DNA from: Hexactinellida sp. DTS-2022
Lineage: Eukaryota > Porifera > Hexactinellida
Length of the DNA: 64,000 bases
Assembly: GCA_028753945.1 (NCBI GenBank)
Contig: JAPNXP010000012.1
Coordinates: 2,418,001 to 2,482,000 of the forward strand
Reading direction: 5' to 3'
Shown: positions 33,499-45,258 of the stretch, piece by piece
Numbering within the stretch: position 1 is the stretch's first letter
Layout of the letters: each line of letters opens with the position of its first letter
The notes under the pieces: model-generated
The model's database searches: none
Told to the model about the DNA's origin: nothing
Seen by the model: the letters and a program-made list of their open reading frames with translations, nothing else
Program-made: the position numbers and the translations under genes

Positions 33499-34398
33499 CC
33501 ACTTGTGTCAAATTGCTCATTTGAGTTTCTACAGATAAATTGTCCGAAAAATATTTTTGCAAGTTACTGCAACCAAATTCCAGAAAACGAGGGAAAAATT
33601 ATTTTGTCTTAATTTTATTCTTTCATATCTAGTCGCCTTAATTTTTTTCATCTTGGCCCCAGTTGGTTTACTCGCCCAATTTTTTCAGTAACCCTGGGTT
33701 TACTCGCCTTAATTTGTTTCGAGCATATCGCAGATGGTTTATTTATTTAGCTACCGTATTTCCACGAATAAGCGATGGATCAATAAAATGACACAGGTAT
33801 GAAAATTTTTGAACACATTAGTTGATCACTGGAGTGTAATTCCATTGATTTTTGCAACTTCAGCATGTATACTATCGGTAAAAACCAATAGAACTGACAT
33901 AAGTATTATTTTCTGGATTTTACTAAAAACTAGGACAATTTGGGACCACGATAACAAGTAGCCCCGCGCACAGATTGTCACAAATATATTATGCATTTTT
34001 TGGATATGGAAGCAACACTAAATTTAATATTTTCAAGATGGCGGCCAAAAATTGTCGAAAATAGTCGGACTAAAGCCATAGCGCCGAGGCATGCATTCTG
34101 CGATGGCTCAGGAATTGGATTGAGATGGCTATTCCATCCCAGGAATTGGACTGGGATGGCTATTCCATTTCTATAGCATGTTTTTATGCATTAACCCTTC
34201 CACAAACAATTAATATATATTAAGTATTACTTTATAGAAATAATTAGCTTATACTCTTTAGCAGTTACCTAGAAAACAATGTTCAAATAAACCAAACTCC
34301 TAATCAGTAGTCATTAGCAGCCCAGTACATCGGAGGTTTGATAGGCTTCCCGAAAATGTTCTCCCGTTGTGTATTTTTGATGAAAAGGTATGCCGCCT
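33499..34398. other. No gene seen
   Basis: A CTCGCCTTAATTT / CTCGCCCAATTTTTT theme repeats at 33630-33720. At 34103-34170 the block GGAATTGGA-TG-GATGGCTATTCCA occurs twice in tandem. Neither defines an element with readable ends. Confidence 0.4.
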
Positions 34399-36713
34399 TT
34401 AGGATATTGATAATACCGCTCTCGCCATCTTCTTGTGGATGCAGAGGGCACCGCAATGGTTCAGACGATCCTGGCCTGTTGTAGTACGTAGATAATCCTT
34501 AATGCGGCGCAGCTGAGTTAAAGATCTCTCAGCAGAACAGGTGGTGGCAGGCACAGCCAAATAAAGGATCAGCAGGGTGAGGGCTGCAGGGCACAGCACC
34601 TCCAGATAGTCGACATCAAATAGGGTGGTCAGGTTCTCCACAGACAAGCGATCCATGACCATGCGTCTGGCTTTGGAAAACTGGTGGATCTGCTTGATCT
34701 CGTGAGTAAGGGTCTCGATCGTGCAGCAACGCGGCAGGTCATCCTTGTACTTTTCGAAGACGTGAGCAACACCCTCAGAACAAGGCTTGCATAAGACATT
34801 TTCGAGCTTCTCCAGCTCTTCCAACTCGTCACTCGGATACCTCTCAATGAGGTTAGTGATCGCTTTGTTGTAGAATTCCTTGCACAGCTTTGTGTAGGTG
34901 TTGGCGATAAGTTCTTCTTCCACCTCGTACTCAACCATAGGGCCCCGCCTGCGGCGGATTGCATTTCCTCTGGGAGCTCGAAGTTGCTCAATTCCTAACT
35001 CGATCGTGGCCACCACGGTTTCTGTGTAGAAGTCCACTTCCGGTTGGTCTGACATCTTGATGGAGAGAGCCTCGCAGGTGCCCTCTAACAGGCGCCTAAC
35101 GTACTGCACCGACACATCCTCAGCCTGCATTCGAGTGTGCGGTGGGTTGGTCACCATGTACAGGGAGTCCAGTAGCCGAAGACCAAAATAAATCTTAAAC
35201 TTGTGCATCTGATTGATTAGAGAGCGGGCTTTTGATGACATTCCAGCCGAAACAGTCCGATCCTCAGTCTGTTCAACCAAACAGTCGATGATCCCACCGT
35301 ACTGCTGCAGGAAAGCTGATATGGCGGGGGCCCTCATGGTCCATCTAGTGGGGCAGAGGGATCGAAGGTTCGAAGCATTTGGACCGGGGCTCTTTTCGTT
35401 GAAGTGCGTTATATACAGCGCAAATGAAACCTTCCTGCGAGGGGAGTACTTGATGTAGTTCACACACTGCTCCAGGCAACCTATTGCTTCGAGAAGCCAC
35501 TCATGGCAGCAACTAGCATCTTTGACTACCAAGTTCAGGTTGTGCCCCGAGCAATAAGTGAAGGTGGCTTTGGGATATTCCTGTAGGATCCGAGTCTTGA
35601 CACCAGTCCTCATTCCCCGCATGTTCGAAGCCCCGTCGTATGCTTGCCCGCAGCACTTGTCCATCGAGAGTCCGTACCTACCGATAACCGTCTTGATCGC
35701 TTCAACGATCACTTCGTCGCTAGTTTGTTTCAGGTACTTGAATGTCAGCCACTTCTCCACTATCTTGATGGGCTTCAGCGTCACATACCTAACGCAAAGG
35801 CTCATCTGCTCAGTGACACCTTTGTCTGTGGTTTCATCAGCAATCACTGAAAAGAATTTCGTATCCTTTACGTTCTTCACAATGCTTTCGATTAATTGGT
35901 CCCCAAGGAGTCCTAGCATCTCATTCTGACATGACCACCCGATTTAGTCATTTTTTAGCTCTCTCTCGTTGAAGTACTCGGCGAAGTTGGCATCCCTGTT
36001 CCTCAGGAACAAAAGAAGCTCCTTGTAGTTGCCCCAAGAGTGTTCATGACCTCTTATGGCCAATCCTTGCTGTCCCAGGTAGAACATGCCCTCCAGCATC
36101 GCCTCAAGGGACTTCCGGTTATTGGACTTCTCCTTTGTCCTCGCAGCGGTGATGTAGTTAGTATGCGCCTCCTGAGAGAAGTGCGCTTGCCAAGCTCCGT
36201 ACACGCCTTGTGTTCCTGCCCAGCTTCATGTTTGTCCAGCGCTTGCTGACCCCCCTTCCAGTTGTTGAAGCCTAGTGTAACCAACTTAATCCCAACCACC
36301 TTCCTGGACTCTACATACCTAGGGATCTTCTGGTTCTCCACAGCCCACTGGCAGCATATGCATATGATACTGTCGGAGTCTTCTCTGTATTCTGCCCAGG
36401 GGCGCCTTGCAGCGAACGCAGAGTGGTCGGATGCCTTTCCTGGTGCCCTTCTCGGGCCACCGATAACATGAATAGTAGCTTTAGTTTGGGCCAGTACAGC
36501 GTCTAGCCTTTGACAAGCGGGAGACTCCAGTTCGGTGAGAGATACAGCCTCAGCAGCTGTATGGGCACGAGAAGCAAGAGAGGAGAGCTCACTTTCCGTG
36601 GAAGGTGCAACTGGGGCTTTCTTCCCGAAGAACGCGAGAATTGAGGGACTACTTCCATCCGTCTTTGCCTTTTTCAAAGGTGGAGGTCCTGAGTTAATTA
36701 TATTCACGGACAT
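34399..36713 (-). pseudogene. hAT transposase (TTF-type finger, DUF4371, hAT dimerisation), one frameshift and one stop
   Basis: The ATG is at 36713. An N-terminal low-complexity segment (PPPLKKAKTDG) precedes a TTF-type zinc finger with CICCQWA and KHEAGQEHKAC. The frame shifts near 36200 and continues as FSQEAHTNYITAARTKEKSN. An in-frame TAA at 35944-35946 follows. From 35919 the core reads FFSVIADETTDKGVTEQMSL (DUF4371 start with the first Asp), CCGQAYDGASNMRG, TYCSGHNLNLVVKDA and CPTRWTMRA, and it ends with the hAT dimerisation region LYLAVPATTCSAERSLTQLR. Length, about 760 residues, is normal for the family. The segment is visibly more GC-rich than the DNA around it. Inverted ends were not identified. 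Confidence 0.9.
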
Positions 36714-36919
36714 GTCAGATTATGCTAACAGAAACACCAAAACATACTATAGAATAAGAATTCTAAATGACATAGGTTATTTTAAGGAAATTCTAAAAGT
36801 ACACGATTCTAGATATGTAAACTTGATGTTTATTTTGTATATGATCGAAACACTACATTCTACTATATCAATTATATTATCAACAATCCGACTAAATAGT
36901 ATTTTCTCAGAAACCAATT

Positions 36920-39442
36920 TTTTCTGATTGTGTAGTTGCTTTTTTCTTAGTTTCTTCATATGCTTCTTTAAACATTGAAGCAAACCAGCGTTGTTCTTTA
37001 CTCTTTTTTTGGAAGTACATCTCGACGTTCTTTATCATTTAACCACTTCAATACACAGGGGCGAGGATTAAACTCAGAAACCAGAGGCATGTTGTGTCGA
37101 ATGTATAAATAATTATTCAGTGTAATAGATGATAGATTAGCCCGATCTTCGGTTTTTATGAGATTGTAAAATTTTATCATCCTTTCAACATCAAGCTGAA
37201 TGTGGTTTTGCTGCGACAATCCGTGCAAATGCGGTTACAAGTTCTTTGTGATCCGCTAATAATCCAGACTGAATTATGGATTTTACAATTTCAATTGGTG
37301 CCATATTTGCATTACCAAATACATCACAAGCATCTTGTGTGTATTGTAATGCAAAAGATGCAAGGTCTAATTCTGGTATAATAATCTCATAGCATTTTTT
37401 AAATTCTTCATCAGTTACTTCAGAATTTAATTTTTTCAATGGGTGTAGTTGTTTTACTCTTTCTGAGTCAAGATGGTATAGTATATTTCCTCTAAAAAAT
37501 TTATAAGAGATTCAATAATTTCATAACAAATTGCGGAGAAATCCCTTTTCACAGAGACAAGTGTATGGTTTGTTCTCCTCTGCTTGTCTATTAAATTCAC
37601 ACCAAAGAAAGTAGATGCTTCTTCATTGTAGTTTTAATTGAAGTTATATTCCCACCCTCCTACTAGCATTGTAGACAATATTTTGTTAAGTTGTTCAATC
37701 AAATTACAAACCCTGGTGTCCCAATCAAAATATGTAACACGGTTATCTTGAATAGCTTTCTGAAATCTAGAACATATGGTATGCTGGAAATGGTTCGAAA
37801 AATCAAAACCGGAAATTGTTCGAATTTTTAAGCGTTGCTGCACCATGGATATGAGAAAATCTCGGCTTGAATCCATGGTCCAACAATACAAAAATGAAAT
37901 TCGAACTATTTCCTTTTTTGTTCGAACTATTTCCAATTTTGAAAAATTCGAACCATTTCCGCATTACCGAATATATCTGTAGAACATCAGCAACACAACA
38001 CATGGTTCGAAATTTTGTCCTATCTGTCAAGAATTTTATGTGACCCTGAGCAGATCTATCTTCTATGTGCTGCAAATATTTTAAAATAGCTTGCCAAGAA
38101 AATAGAATTCTACTGAATAAACTGTAGGAAAATTCGGTCCATCTAACTTCAAAATATTTTGGAATGTGTTTTACTTTTAATTCATGGTGGGTTGCTGTCA
38201 TTTCTAGTTCTTTAGATCTAACAGCAGATGTGTGGAAGAATGTTGACAACCCACAGTCATCTGAAATTAGTAAATTTACTTATTTTACTTTTTTTGACAC
38301 TTTTCCAAATGCAAGGTCTGACCTATGGGCAGCGCACCATATTTTTATTAAATTAAGAGTTGGATTTGAGTTAGAATATGAACGTTCATCTTGTAATACT
38401 TTCCACAAGCTGTTGTGTTCTCCAATATTCAGACTTTCAGCATTTGTTACAATACATGTAATGTTGTCAAACAGATCTTTCCAAGTAATTGGAAAAGATA
38501 CTGCTTCCTTGACTGCAGATACATATCCCTTTGTTTTCCTTTCCGTTGACTCCTAAAATCCCAAAAAAAGATCCTCTTGTTCTCCTTCAGATGTAATAAT
38601 CTTACATTTCACATACTTATTATCCAATTGAAAACGATCTACTGAACCCTAAATTTCCAATTAAACTGCCAATGCAGATTTGATTTTGGTTAATAACTCA
38701 GGTTTGTGTCCAGTAACAGTATATACAATGAATCAGTATGTTGCATTGGCGTCACATAGGAGAAAATGCCCGGCGATGGGTTATATGTGACATGCGGAGA
38801 TCCCATGTCAAACTCACTGATCATAGTATTTGAGATATTAATACTTGGCCAGGACCATGCAGATATTGTTCCTCGTTTACAATTATTGAACACTTCAATA
38901 ATTAGACTGCCAATTATATTACAAAGAGCTGCATTCTGATTTGAAATATACATCCTGTATATCTGTTTTTGTCGTCTTTTCAACATTAGACATTTTCGAA
39001 ACATTTTCAGCACTGCATTATTCTTTATGAATTTCAGAGTAAAGATGTTCTTGCAGTTCTGAAAGTCGCAATATGGTTCCATTAGCCGTACAAATGGCTG
39101 GAATTTTGCCTCGGTATGACATTGTTTTTGCGATAGTATCTGTGAACTTAAAACATAGTTCGCATACATATCTTGATCTGCCTGATTTTGAAACATTTAC
39201 AATACACTTATTAGTTTTGATAATAGATTTGATAGAGTCTTTCTTCTTCTTGTTGCCAGTTTCAGATTTACATTCATGAGAATCTTCACTAAATTTTGGT
39301 ATATCAATATTCAGCTCAGTATCTGATTTGTCTTCAGTCTCTTCTCCAAGTTGAGTCGTTATTTTAGAGAAAATTGAATCTAGTGTCCATTTTGGACTTT
39401 TGGAACAGTAGCTGTTTGTATCTTTAGTTATTTTTCTTTTTG
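36920..39442 (-). pseudogene. KIAA1586/ZNF862-like hAT-derived gene, decayed and interrupted
   Basis: Read downward from the ATG near 39446 (MSKRKITKDTNSYCSK). A zinc-finger-like VCELCFKFTDTI is followed by ICTANGTILRLSELQEHLYS. Next comes WSWPSINISNTMISEFDMGS (about 38860-38800), then IWCAAHRSDLAFGKVSKKVK on the minus strand near 38300, then TSAVRSKELEMTATHHELKV and YFEVRWTEFSYS. The C-terminal end has MIKFYNLIKTEDRANLSSIT, NNYLYIRHNMPLVSEFNPRP and, after a frameshift, KSKEQRWFASMFKEAYEETK. This order matches hAT-related KIAA1586/ZNF862-type proteins. Several frameshifts and a MITE at 37778-37968 break it. Composition is as AT-rich as the background, unlike the hAT gene beside it, so it is probably older. 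Confidence 0.6.
37778..37968. mobile_element. Small MITE with GGTATGC-GGAAATGGTTCGAA ends
   Basis: The left end GGTATGCTGGAAATGGTTCG faces the reverse complement of GGTAATGCGGAAATGGTTCG on the right. The flanks GAACATAT (37770-37777) and GAATATAT (37969-37976) match at 7 of 8 positions, so a hAT-like 8-bp duplication is plausible. GTTCGAA words repeat inside. Confidence 0.65.
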
Positions 39443-39509
39443 ACATTGGTATTATGCTAATTTCTTTAAGTACAAGAAATGTAATATAGAATAACTGAAT
39501 AAGATACAA

Positions 39510-39747
39510 CTAATTTAGTTATACAAAGCAGAGACAATTTAAATAACCAAATATAAAGGTTTGGGGAAAATTAGCAAAAACAGGAACTAATAACACAGGA
39601 CTCTAAGAGCTGATGCACATATGACCATACAATCAAATTTAACGTAAAGCTTAGTATTTTTTCATGGATCAAACCCGCAAAAACTTTTTTTGATTTAATA
39701 TATCAAATTTTCAAGTTCACTAGACATTACACTCTCAGAAAAAATAA
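39510..39747. other. No gene seen
   Basis: AT-rich DNA between the hAT-derived pseudogene and the palindrome; no features. Confidence 0.4.
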
Positions 39748-39754
39748 TCTATAC

Positions 39755-41093
39755 CATAGCATTCTATACTCTAAGGCAATGCCGCGGTTGAATGGACTTG
39801 GACCATGGATGAACTAGTATAGTCAACTAAATATATACAATGCAATTATTCTTCGAAATAAGTAATCCAGGGTGCTTCTACTTATGTAATTGTTTTATAT
39901 AAAGTGGTCATATACAAGACGCATATTTTTTGAGGTGCCACTTGTCGAAATGACGTCACCGTATTATCTAATAGGCAAAATATGCCAAAACTTTGAACGC
40001 ATGTAAAATGTTCAATTTGGCTTTTTCAAACAAATTGGTGTGATTAACCCATCTAGGAGCTATTTTACATAAAATATCTCAGAATCAGTTAAGGAATGTT
40101 ATCACATTCCTCTGTTGCCTTGGAAACGTGAATTCAATGATTGAGGTAATTCCCCGAGTAGGAATAGTCACAGCTTAGTAAATGGATCCAACCGATAGTC
40201 CGTCCTTAACTTCCAATTCAATGATAATACATTTCGATGCTCTATCTCCAACCAATTTTCTCAGATTTGTGATTATTGTAAAATACACTCAAATGATTAT
40301 ACACGTTTTACATAAAATTGGTTGGAGATAGAGCATCGAAATGTATTATCATTGAATTGGAAGTTAAGGACGGACTATCGGTTGGATCCATTTACTAAGC
40401 TGTGACTATTCCTACTCGGGGAATTACCTCAATCATTGAATTCACATTTCCAAGGCAACAGAGGAATGTGATAACATTCCTTAACTGATTCTGAGATATT
40501 TTATGTAAAATAGCTCCTAGATGGGTTAATCACACCAATTTGTTTGAAAAAGCCAAATTGAACATTTTACATGCGTTCAAAGTTTTGGCATATTTTGCCT
40601 ATTAGATAATACGGTGACGTCATTTCGACAAGTGGCACCTCAAAAAATATGCGTCTTGTATATGACCACTTTATATAAAACAATTACATAAGTAGAAGCA
40701 CCCTGGATTACTTATTTCGAAGAATAATTGCATTGTATATATTTAGTTGACTATACTAGTTCATCCATGGTCCAAGTCCATTCAACCGCGGCATTGCCTT
40801 AGAGCAGTGGTTCCCACACTTTTTTATCTCATTCCCCCTTTTTCAACACCATTTTTTTGCATTCCCCCTTCCCAAGATTGTACAAATTAATTTAATGTTT
40901 GTATACTAAGGATACTTTAATGTCAAGGATAAGAATAGTGTATAATGAACTAATGACCCAAAAGTATGCATAAATCTGCTGAAAAAATGTAAATTTACAC
41001 CGCAGCCATCCCCCCTAAAAAGTGCCAAATTCCCCCCCAGGGGGGAATTCCCCCCCCTTTGGGAACCACTGCCTTAGAGCATAGAATGCTATG
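39755..41093. mobile_element. Giant palindromic P-like MITE: two 505-bp arms around a 54-bp loop
   Basis: The left arm 39755-40259 and right arm 40314-41093 (the latter interrupted by a hAT MITE) are reverse complements with only scattered mismatches (for example GAAACGTG against GAAATGTG). The loop is 40260-40313. The ends are CATAGCATTCTAT. The flanks TCTATAC and CCTATAC agree at 6 of 7 bases. Interior blocks such as GGAATGTGATAACATTCC next to a GGCAAC-GAGG motif also occur in the P-type MITE at 48350-49160, linking it to that superfamily. Non-coding. Confidence 0.8.
40805..41071. mobile_element. hAT-type MITE inserted in the palindrome
   Basis: Inverted ends CAGTGGTTCCCA and TGGGAACCACTG. 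The 8-bp duplication CCTTAGAG is exact at 40797-40804 and 41072-41079. ATTCCCCC-type words lie inside both ends. It breaks the symmetry of the palindrome's right arm. Confidence 0.95.
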
Positions 41094-41429
41094 CCTATAC
41101 TAATTAAAAAATACACACATTAAAATTAAATAATACACACTTGAAATATAAAAATACACAAAATGCCTATTAATACACGCTAAAATAGCCTATGCTAAAT
41201 GATAAACTAGACACTCAGTGCCATTGGATAGAACCTGCGCATAACCAATTTAGTATGTATGGATATTTAAATATTTCCTTTAGCTAAAACTATGCCAAAT
41301 AAATTCTCTTTCAATGGCCATCCCTGGATTCATCAAACCTCTCGCGAATACTTCTTAAAAGAACTCGTGGATTGTTTATATATGCATAGTTAATCTCAAA
41401 TGACTGTGCGGTGAATTTTCAGGGGTAAA

Positions 41430-41510
41430 CATCTACTGATGTTTTTATGCTGCTATAAGCACTAATTATAATAAAATTATTGCTGTTCAAATACTTTTGG
41501 CCGTTTAGTG
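41430..41510. mobile_element. Right end of a mariner-type MITE (family of 56022-56584)
   Basis: ATTGCTGTTCAAATACTTTT then GGCCGTTTAGTG, followed by TA at 41511-41512, matches the right end of the complete copy. The left part was not found. The Ginger coding sequence starts directly after it. Confidence 0.65.
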
Positions 41511-41513
41511 TAG

Positions 41514-43251
41514 ATCAAAACCACTGCGGTTGGACCGGTCTCTACAAAAGAATTTCATTAGAGCTGCACGGTGTTACAGAGAAAATCTGTCAGCTCTTCG
41601 TCTCTCATTGTAAGATATACCAACTCAAGAAGTCTAGGAAGTCCATCAAATATCTGGTTATCAAACCAATTTCCTCTTATGCTTATATATCACGTGACCA
41701 AGTTGATTTAATAGACTTCTCAACTGTCTTCCCAGAGCAAAATGAACCTTGTAAGTGGCTTCTTGTTTATCAAGACCACTTCACGAAATTCGTTAGCCTT
41801 CGTGCGTCTCAGAAATAAATCCGCCGAGGTTAACTTCCTATCGTTAGCCTTCATCCGAAGCATTTATGGATTTTTTCAGTGACTTGGGAGCTCCACTTAT
41901 TCTTCAAAGCGACACCAGTCGAGAGTTTAAGAATGCACTCTTATTCAACATGCTAAATAACAAATGGCCATCCACTCGAATTATACATGGGAAACCGCGT
42001 CACCCCGAAACCCAGGGTTCTGTTGAAAGGGCAAACCAAGATATCAAGCGCCATCTTACTGACATGATGTTTGAAAGCGGAAGCAATTCTTTGGTTTGTC
42101 ATGTACGCCAGGTGCAGTACAAAAAGAATACTGCCTTTCATAGCACAATTGGAATGTCACCATTTCAAGCGTTGTACATCGAAAGCCTCCGATGGGCCTC
42201 TCAGATCTTGGCATCCCTGCTGAAATCCATGAAAATATTAGGTCAGAATAGGATCTTGACCAAGTAGTTCAGGAGATCAATTCTGAACAACCTGATTCCC
42301 CAATTGATCTTGAAGAGATTGATAATTCACATGATTCGAGTCTCTCTAACGATATCAGTCCCATATTTCAGCAATATTCGCATTCTTATGCTTACATGTA
42401 AGAAATATCTCTTCCTTCATCTTGCAATTTACAAATATTTGGGGATAATCTACCCTATCCTAGTACGGATCTGAAGATCCAGCTCTACCTCCAATTCTAG
42501 GACTCTCGAAGTTTCCACCAGTTTATGATACCCATAGCCCACTTCCACCTTCAATTGATCAAGTTACCACACAAAAACCAACTCACTCCCATTCACAAGA
42601 TTACTATTCAGAATCCCTCGTTGAAAAGAGTTGTGCTGAATGTCACCTTGAAACATCAGGTGCACATCGTTGTCCAGGTTGCCACCTGTGCATGCACATC
42701 ATATGCGGTCGTTCAACTGAAGAAGGTTATGCCGCTGGAGTATGGTGCACCAGGTGTGACTTACAACAGTTTCAAAAGGAAAGTGAAGTCCAGCGAATTG
42801 GAATTAAGCGTAGACAAAATGCACTTCACCAATCGAATTATTAGGGCTTGTATTAAAGAAATTCCTCCTGCAAATGTTGGCGATACGGTGATAATCCCCA
42901 TTGCTAAACCGGATGTAATGATACCACTCGGAAGTAAAAACTTGATGGGTGTAATCATGAGTAACGAAAATGATCTCTATTCAATTTGGACAGTTCAAGG
43001 GATATTGACATCTTTGTATTCAAGGAATCAATTTGAAGTTTGCCAAACCAAGTTTCTGGAGATTAGCACTATTCCCGACAAGACTATCTCTCAAACAACA
43101 GCTATGCAGACTGCCTCTCTGTTCGTTATGCAATCCTGTAAATGCAAGAACTGTTCAAACTCCAGAACTGGTCAGCCTCTGCAGGAGATACAATAAACCG
43201 TGTAATTCAAGGTGCCATAATGGGAAGGCTTGTAGATATAAAAATGATATT
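41514..43251 (+). pseudogene. Ginger integrase gene, copy 2, 5'-truncated and frameshifted
   Basis: The first frame (to 41818) gives KICQLFVSHCKIYQLKKSRK, then RDQVDLIDFST (first catalytic Asp) and WLLVYQDHFTKFVSLR. 41866-42267 gives LGAPLILQSDTSREFKNALL (second Asp in QSD), GKPRHPETQGSVERANQDIK (catalytic Glu in QGSVERAN) and YQKNTAFHSTIGMSPFQALY-type residues. Near 42630-42770 a zinc-ribbon-like CAECHLETSGAHRCPGC and a Cys/His cluster appear. 42770-43080 gives PPANVGDTVIIPIAKPDVMI and LYSRNQFEVCQTKFL, the C-terminal Ginger domain. A Cys-rich tail (CNSRCHNGKAC) ends near 43251. Motifs match Ginger and KRBA2-like proteins. The zinc-binding N-terminus is missing and several frameshifts are present. 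Confidence 0.85.
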
Positions 43252-43893
43252 TGATATTGAATTAATTGAAGCGCTGCTGTATCAATTAGTAATGAAGAAC
43301 ATAGGGAAGAAAATATTGTCACAGCAAACTATGTTTAATTAGTTTTAATGTGTGATGTGCCTTAGAAGGTGTGATGTGCCTTCGGTGTTCCCGCGATAAG
43401 GATTCCTGGTTTAATAATATGGTTTACAGCTCATATAAAATGGTTGAATTCCCAATGGTCAAGTATTCATAATATAGATTTGGATAAGAGAGTAACTTCT
43501 CTGTCCATCAATTTGTATGATATAGTGATATAGCACACATTCACTAATCCGAACAGAGGTGTTACGATTCCCAAACTTTCTGTTCCGATTAGTGAAGTAA
43601 TACATTTCTGGTAATACATTTGCATCTATAAAGTGAGAGCCTCGGTAATCTGAACTAAACTTATGCAACCTTTTTCATCCGAACAAAAACATCTAGTGTA
43701 TGCCACTAGTCTGACTTATCTTTTATACTTCCATGTAAATACCTATTCTAAGATATCCCTTTATTATACATATATTCTAAGATCTCCCGTTTTGATTAGA
43801 AAGGTGTATGTACTGTATATCCTTTTGGTATTTCTATTCTTGTCTTAATAATATAGATATATTATATCTACATACATATATATCTTTAAGAAT
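43252..43893. other. No gene seen; short palindrome
   Basis: CACTAATCCGAACAGA at 43543 faces TCTGTTCCGATTAGTG at 43579, possibly part of a pogo-type MITE, but its ends were not found. A GTGTGATGTGCCTT duplication lies at 43351-43381. Confidence 0.4.
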
Positions 43894-43895
43894 TA

Positions 43896-44309
43896 CAGTA
43901 TACTCCGCGAAATTGGCACAAACTCAACAAATATATTAACAAATTTGTGTTCGCTTAATAAGAAATTCATAGTGATCAGAACAAATTCCAATAATCTTGA
44001 TCAATTCTTATAAAGGCATTACAAATATCTAAATAGGGTCTATCGTCTTATTGATTTCCGTAAAATCGCAATTTATTAGAGATTATGACCTTGTGGTTCA
44101 CGAAAGTTCCAAACCGGCCACAAGTATTAAGGCTCATACTATGGTTTTGGGTAGCCTCAAGGATCTGGAGGCAGTGGAGGAATCGTTATATAGAGTTTAA
44201 AACTGAAATTGTAGTAAATCACTACTCGATCGCTACTTTATATAATTTTTTCGGTTATTTGGGACAAGAGGCCCGAGACAAACGTGTTCCAATTAAGCGG
44301 AGTAGACTG
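43896..44309. mobile_element. pogo-type MITE with TA duplication
   Basis: Ends CAGTATACTCCGCGAAATTG and, reversed from the right, CAGTCTACTCCGCTTAATTG. TA lies at 43894-43895 and 44310-44311. Non-coding; the frame at 44085-44315 overlaps the right end and is not a gene. Confidence 0.8.
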
Positions 44310-44311
44310 TA

Positions 44312-45025
44312 TTAATAACTATCATAATTGTATATATTTATGTATTTTCAAAATTTCCTTGACATTTTTAGGATTTGTCAACTATTAACCTCTATTTCCC
44401 TCAGACACGAAAGTATCTTTATGTGGATTTTATCATTACTATATTTATGTTTTAATATTTTATTCGAAACACATAAATATTACAATAATATGTTATTCTT
44501 ATGTAAGTTTTGCTAGGATTACTTGTGATAATAGACAGTATAGAGGGAATCCCTTTACGCTTGAGTCCAAACTGTTAATTTACACAAACAAAATGTTACA
44601 TTTAAGGGTATAGACATTCTTTAGGTATTATTGGACTCACAATCAGTAATATTATTCAAACTAAATCCCTGTACAAATGTACTTAATCTCTGCACGCCTC
44701 TACAGAACAGCAAAAATATTTACAATCCCAGTACTCTCGGCAGGTATGAATTATAATACACCTACATATAGTTAGTTCGGACTGCTGCCCTGGATTTTAA
44801 TGGACGAGTGACCCGAAGAGAGAAACATAATTTATGACGAGAATGGGCACGGCCCTATAATTCAGTGTCCGGGCGGGCCGAAGGACAATCCCTTATATTT
44901 ACAACGCCTATGCTTTTACGCCCATGTCTTACTTTTTGGATGTTAGCCATCCTGGCTTTTTGTCTTAATTACTACCACTGGTGTAGATGGAAATTTGAAA
45001 TTAGTTCTTTATTATTATACTATAG
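44312..45025. other. 3' end of the RPA1 intron
   Basis: AT-rich with two GC-richer patches (GACTGCTGCCCTG at 44779 and GTCCGGGCGGGCC at 44865) that look like hAT MITE remains, but without a pair of ends. Confidence 0.35.
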
Positions 45026-45258
45026 GAATCTCAGCTGATGATCTTGGACATAAATTTGACAATTTGGGTAAATCAACAGTTGATGAACAATGCGATAGCA
45101 GATTATTTACTACGTATTATTTTAAGGTTAAACTCAAAGAAGAAAGATACAATGACGAATCCAGATTAAAATACATTATTATTGGAGCAACTACAACTGG
45201 AAATGTTATTCAAGATTGTAAAATTTTATTGAAGAAGATACTCTACTTGTCGTTGTAA
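45026..45258 (+). CDS. RPA1: RPA1 terminal coding exon
   Basis: Starts after the acceptor TATTATACTATAG and ends with a TAA stop at 45256-45258. It is read in phase 1, completing a Gly codon from the exon at 19141. It encodes ISADDLGHKFDNLGKSTVDE, then TTYYFKVKLKEERYNDESRL and KYIIIGATTTGNVIQDCKIL before a basic-hydrophobic end (LLKKILYLSL). Strand FKVKLKEERYNDESR is a close match to the conserved FRVRVK-ETYNDESR segment at the end of RPA1 in animals, and the order continues exactly from the upstream exon. It completes the C-terminal OB fold. No canonical AATAAA was obvious just downstream. Confidence 0.93.

Larger units (their letters stand above)
19337..45025 (+). other. Giant RPA1 intron (25,689 bp) loaded with transposons
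   Basis: The donor GTAAAG follows GAAACTATTCTAG, and the acceptor TATTATACTATAG precedes GAATCTCAGC. Joining the two exons restores the RPA1 C-terminal domain in frame. No other RPA1-like sequence was found between them, so this reads as one intron. It contains at least ten elements or transposase pseudogenes listed separately. Confidence 0.85.

Noticed and set aside
34629-36927. Several ORFs opposite or overlapping the hAT transposase
   Set aside because: Shadows caused by the higher GC content; only the minus-strand frame has DUF4371 and dimerisation motifs.
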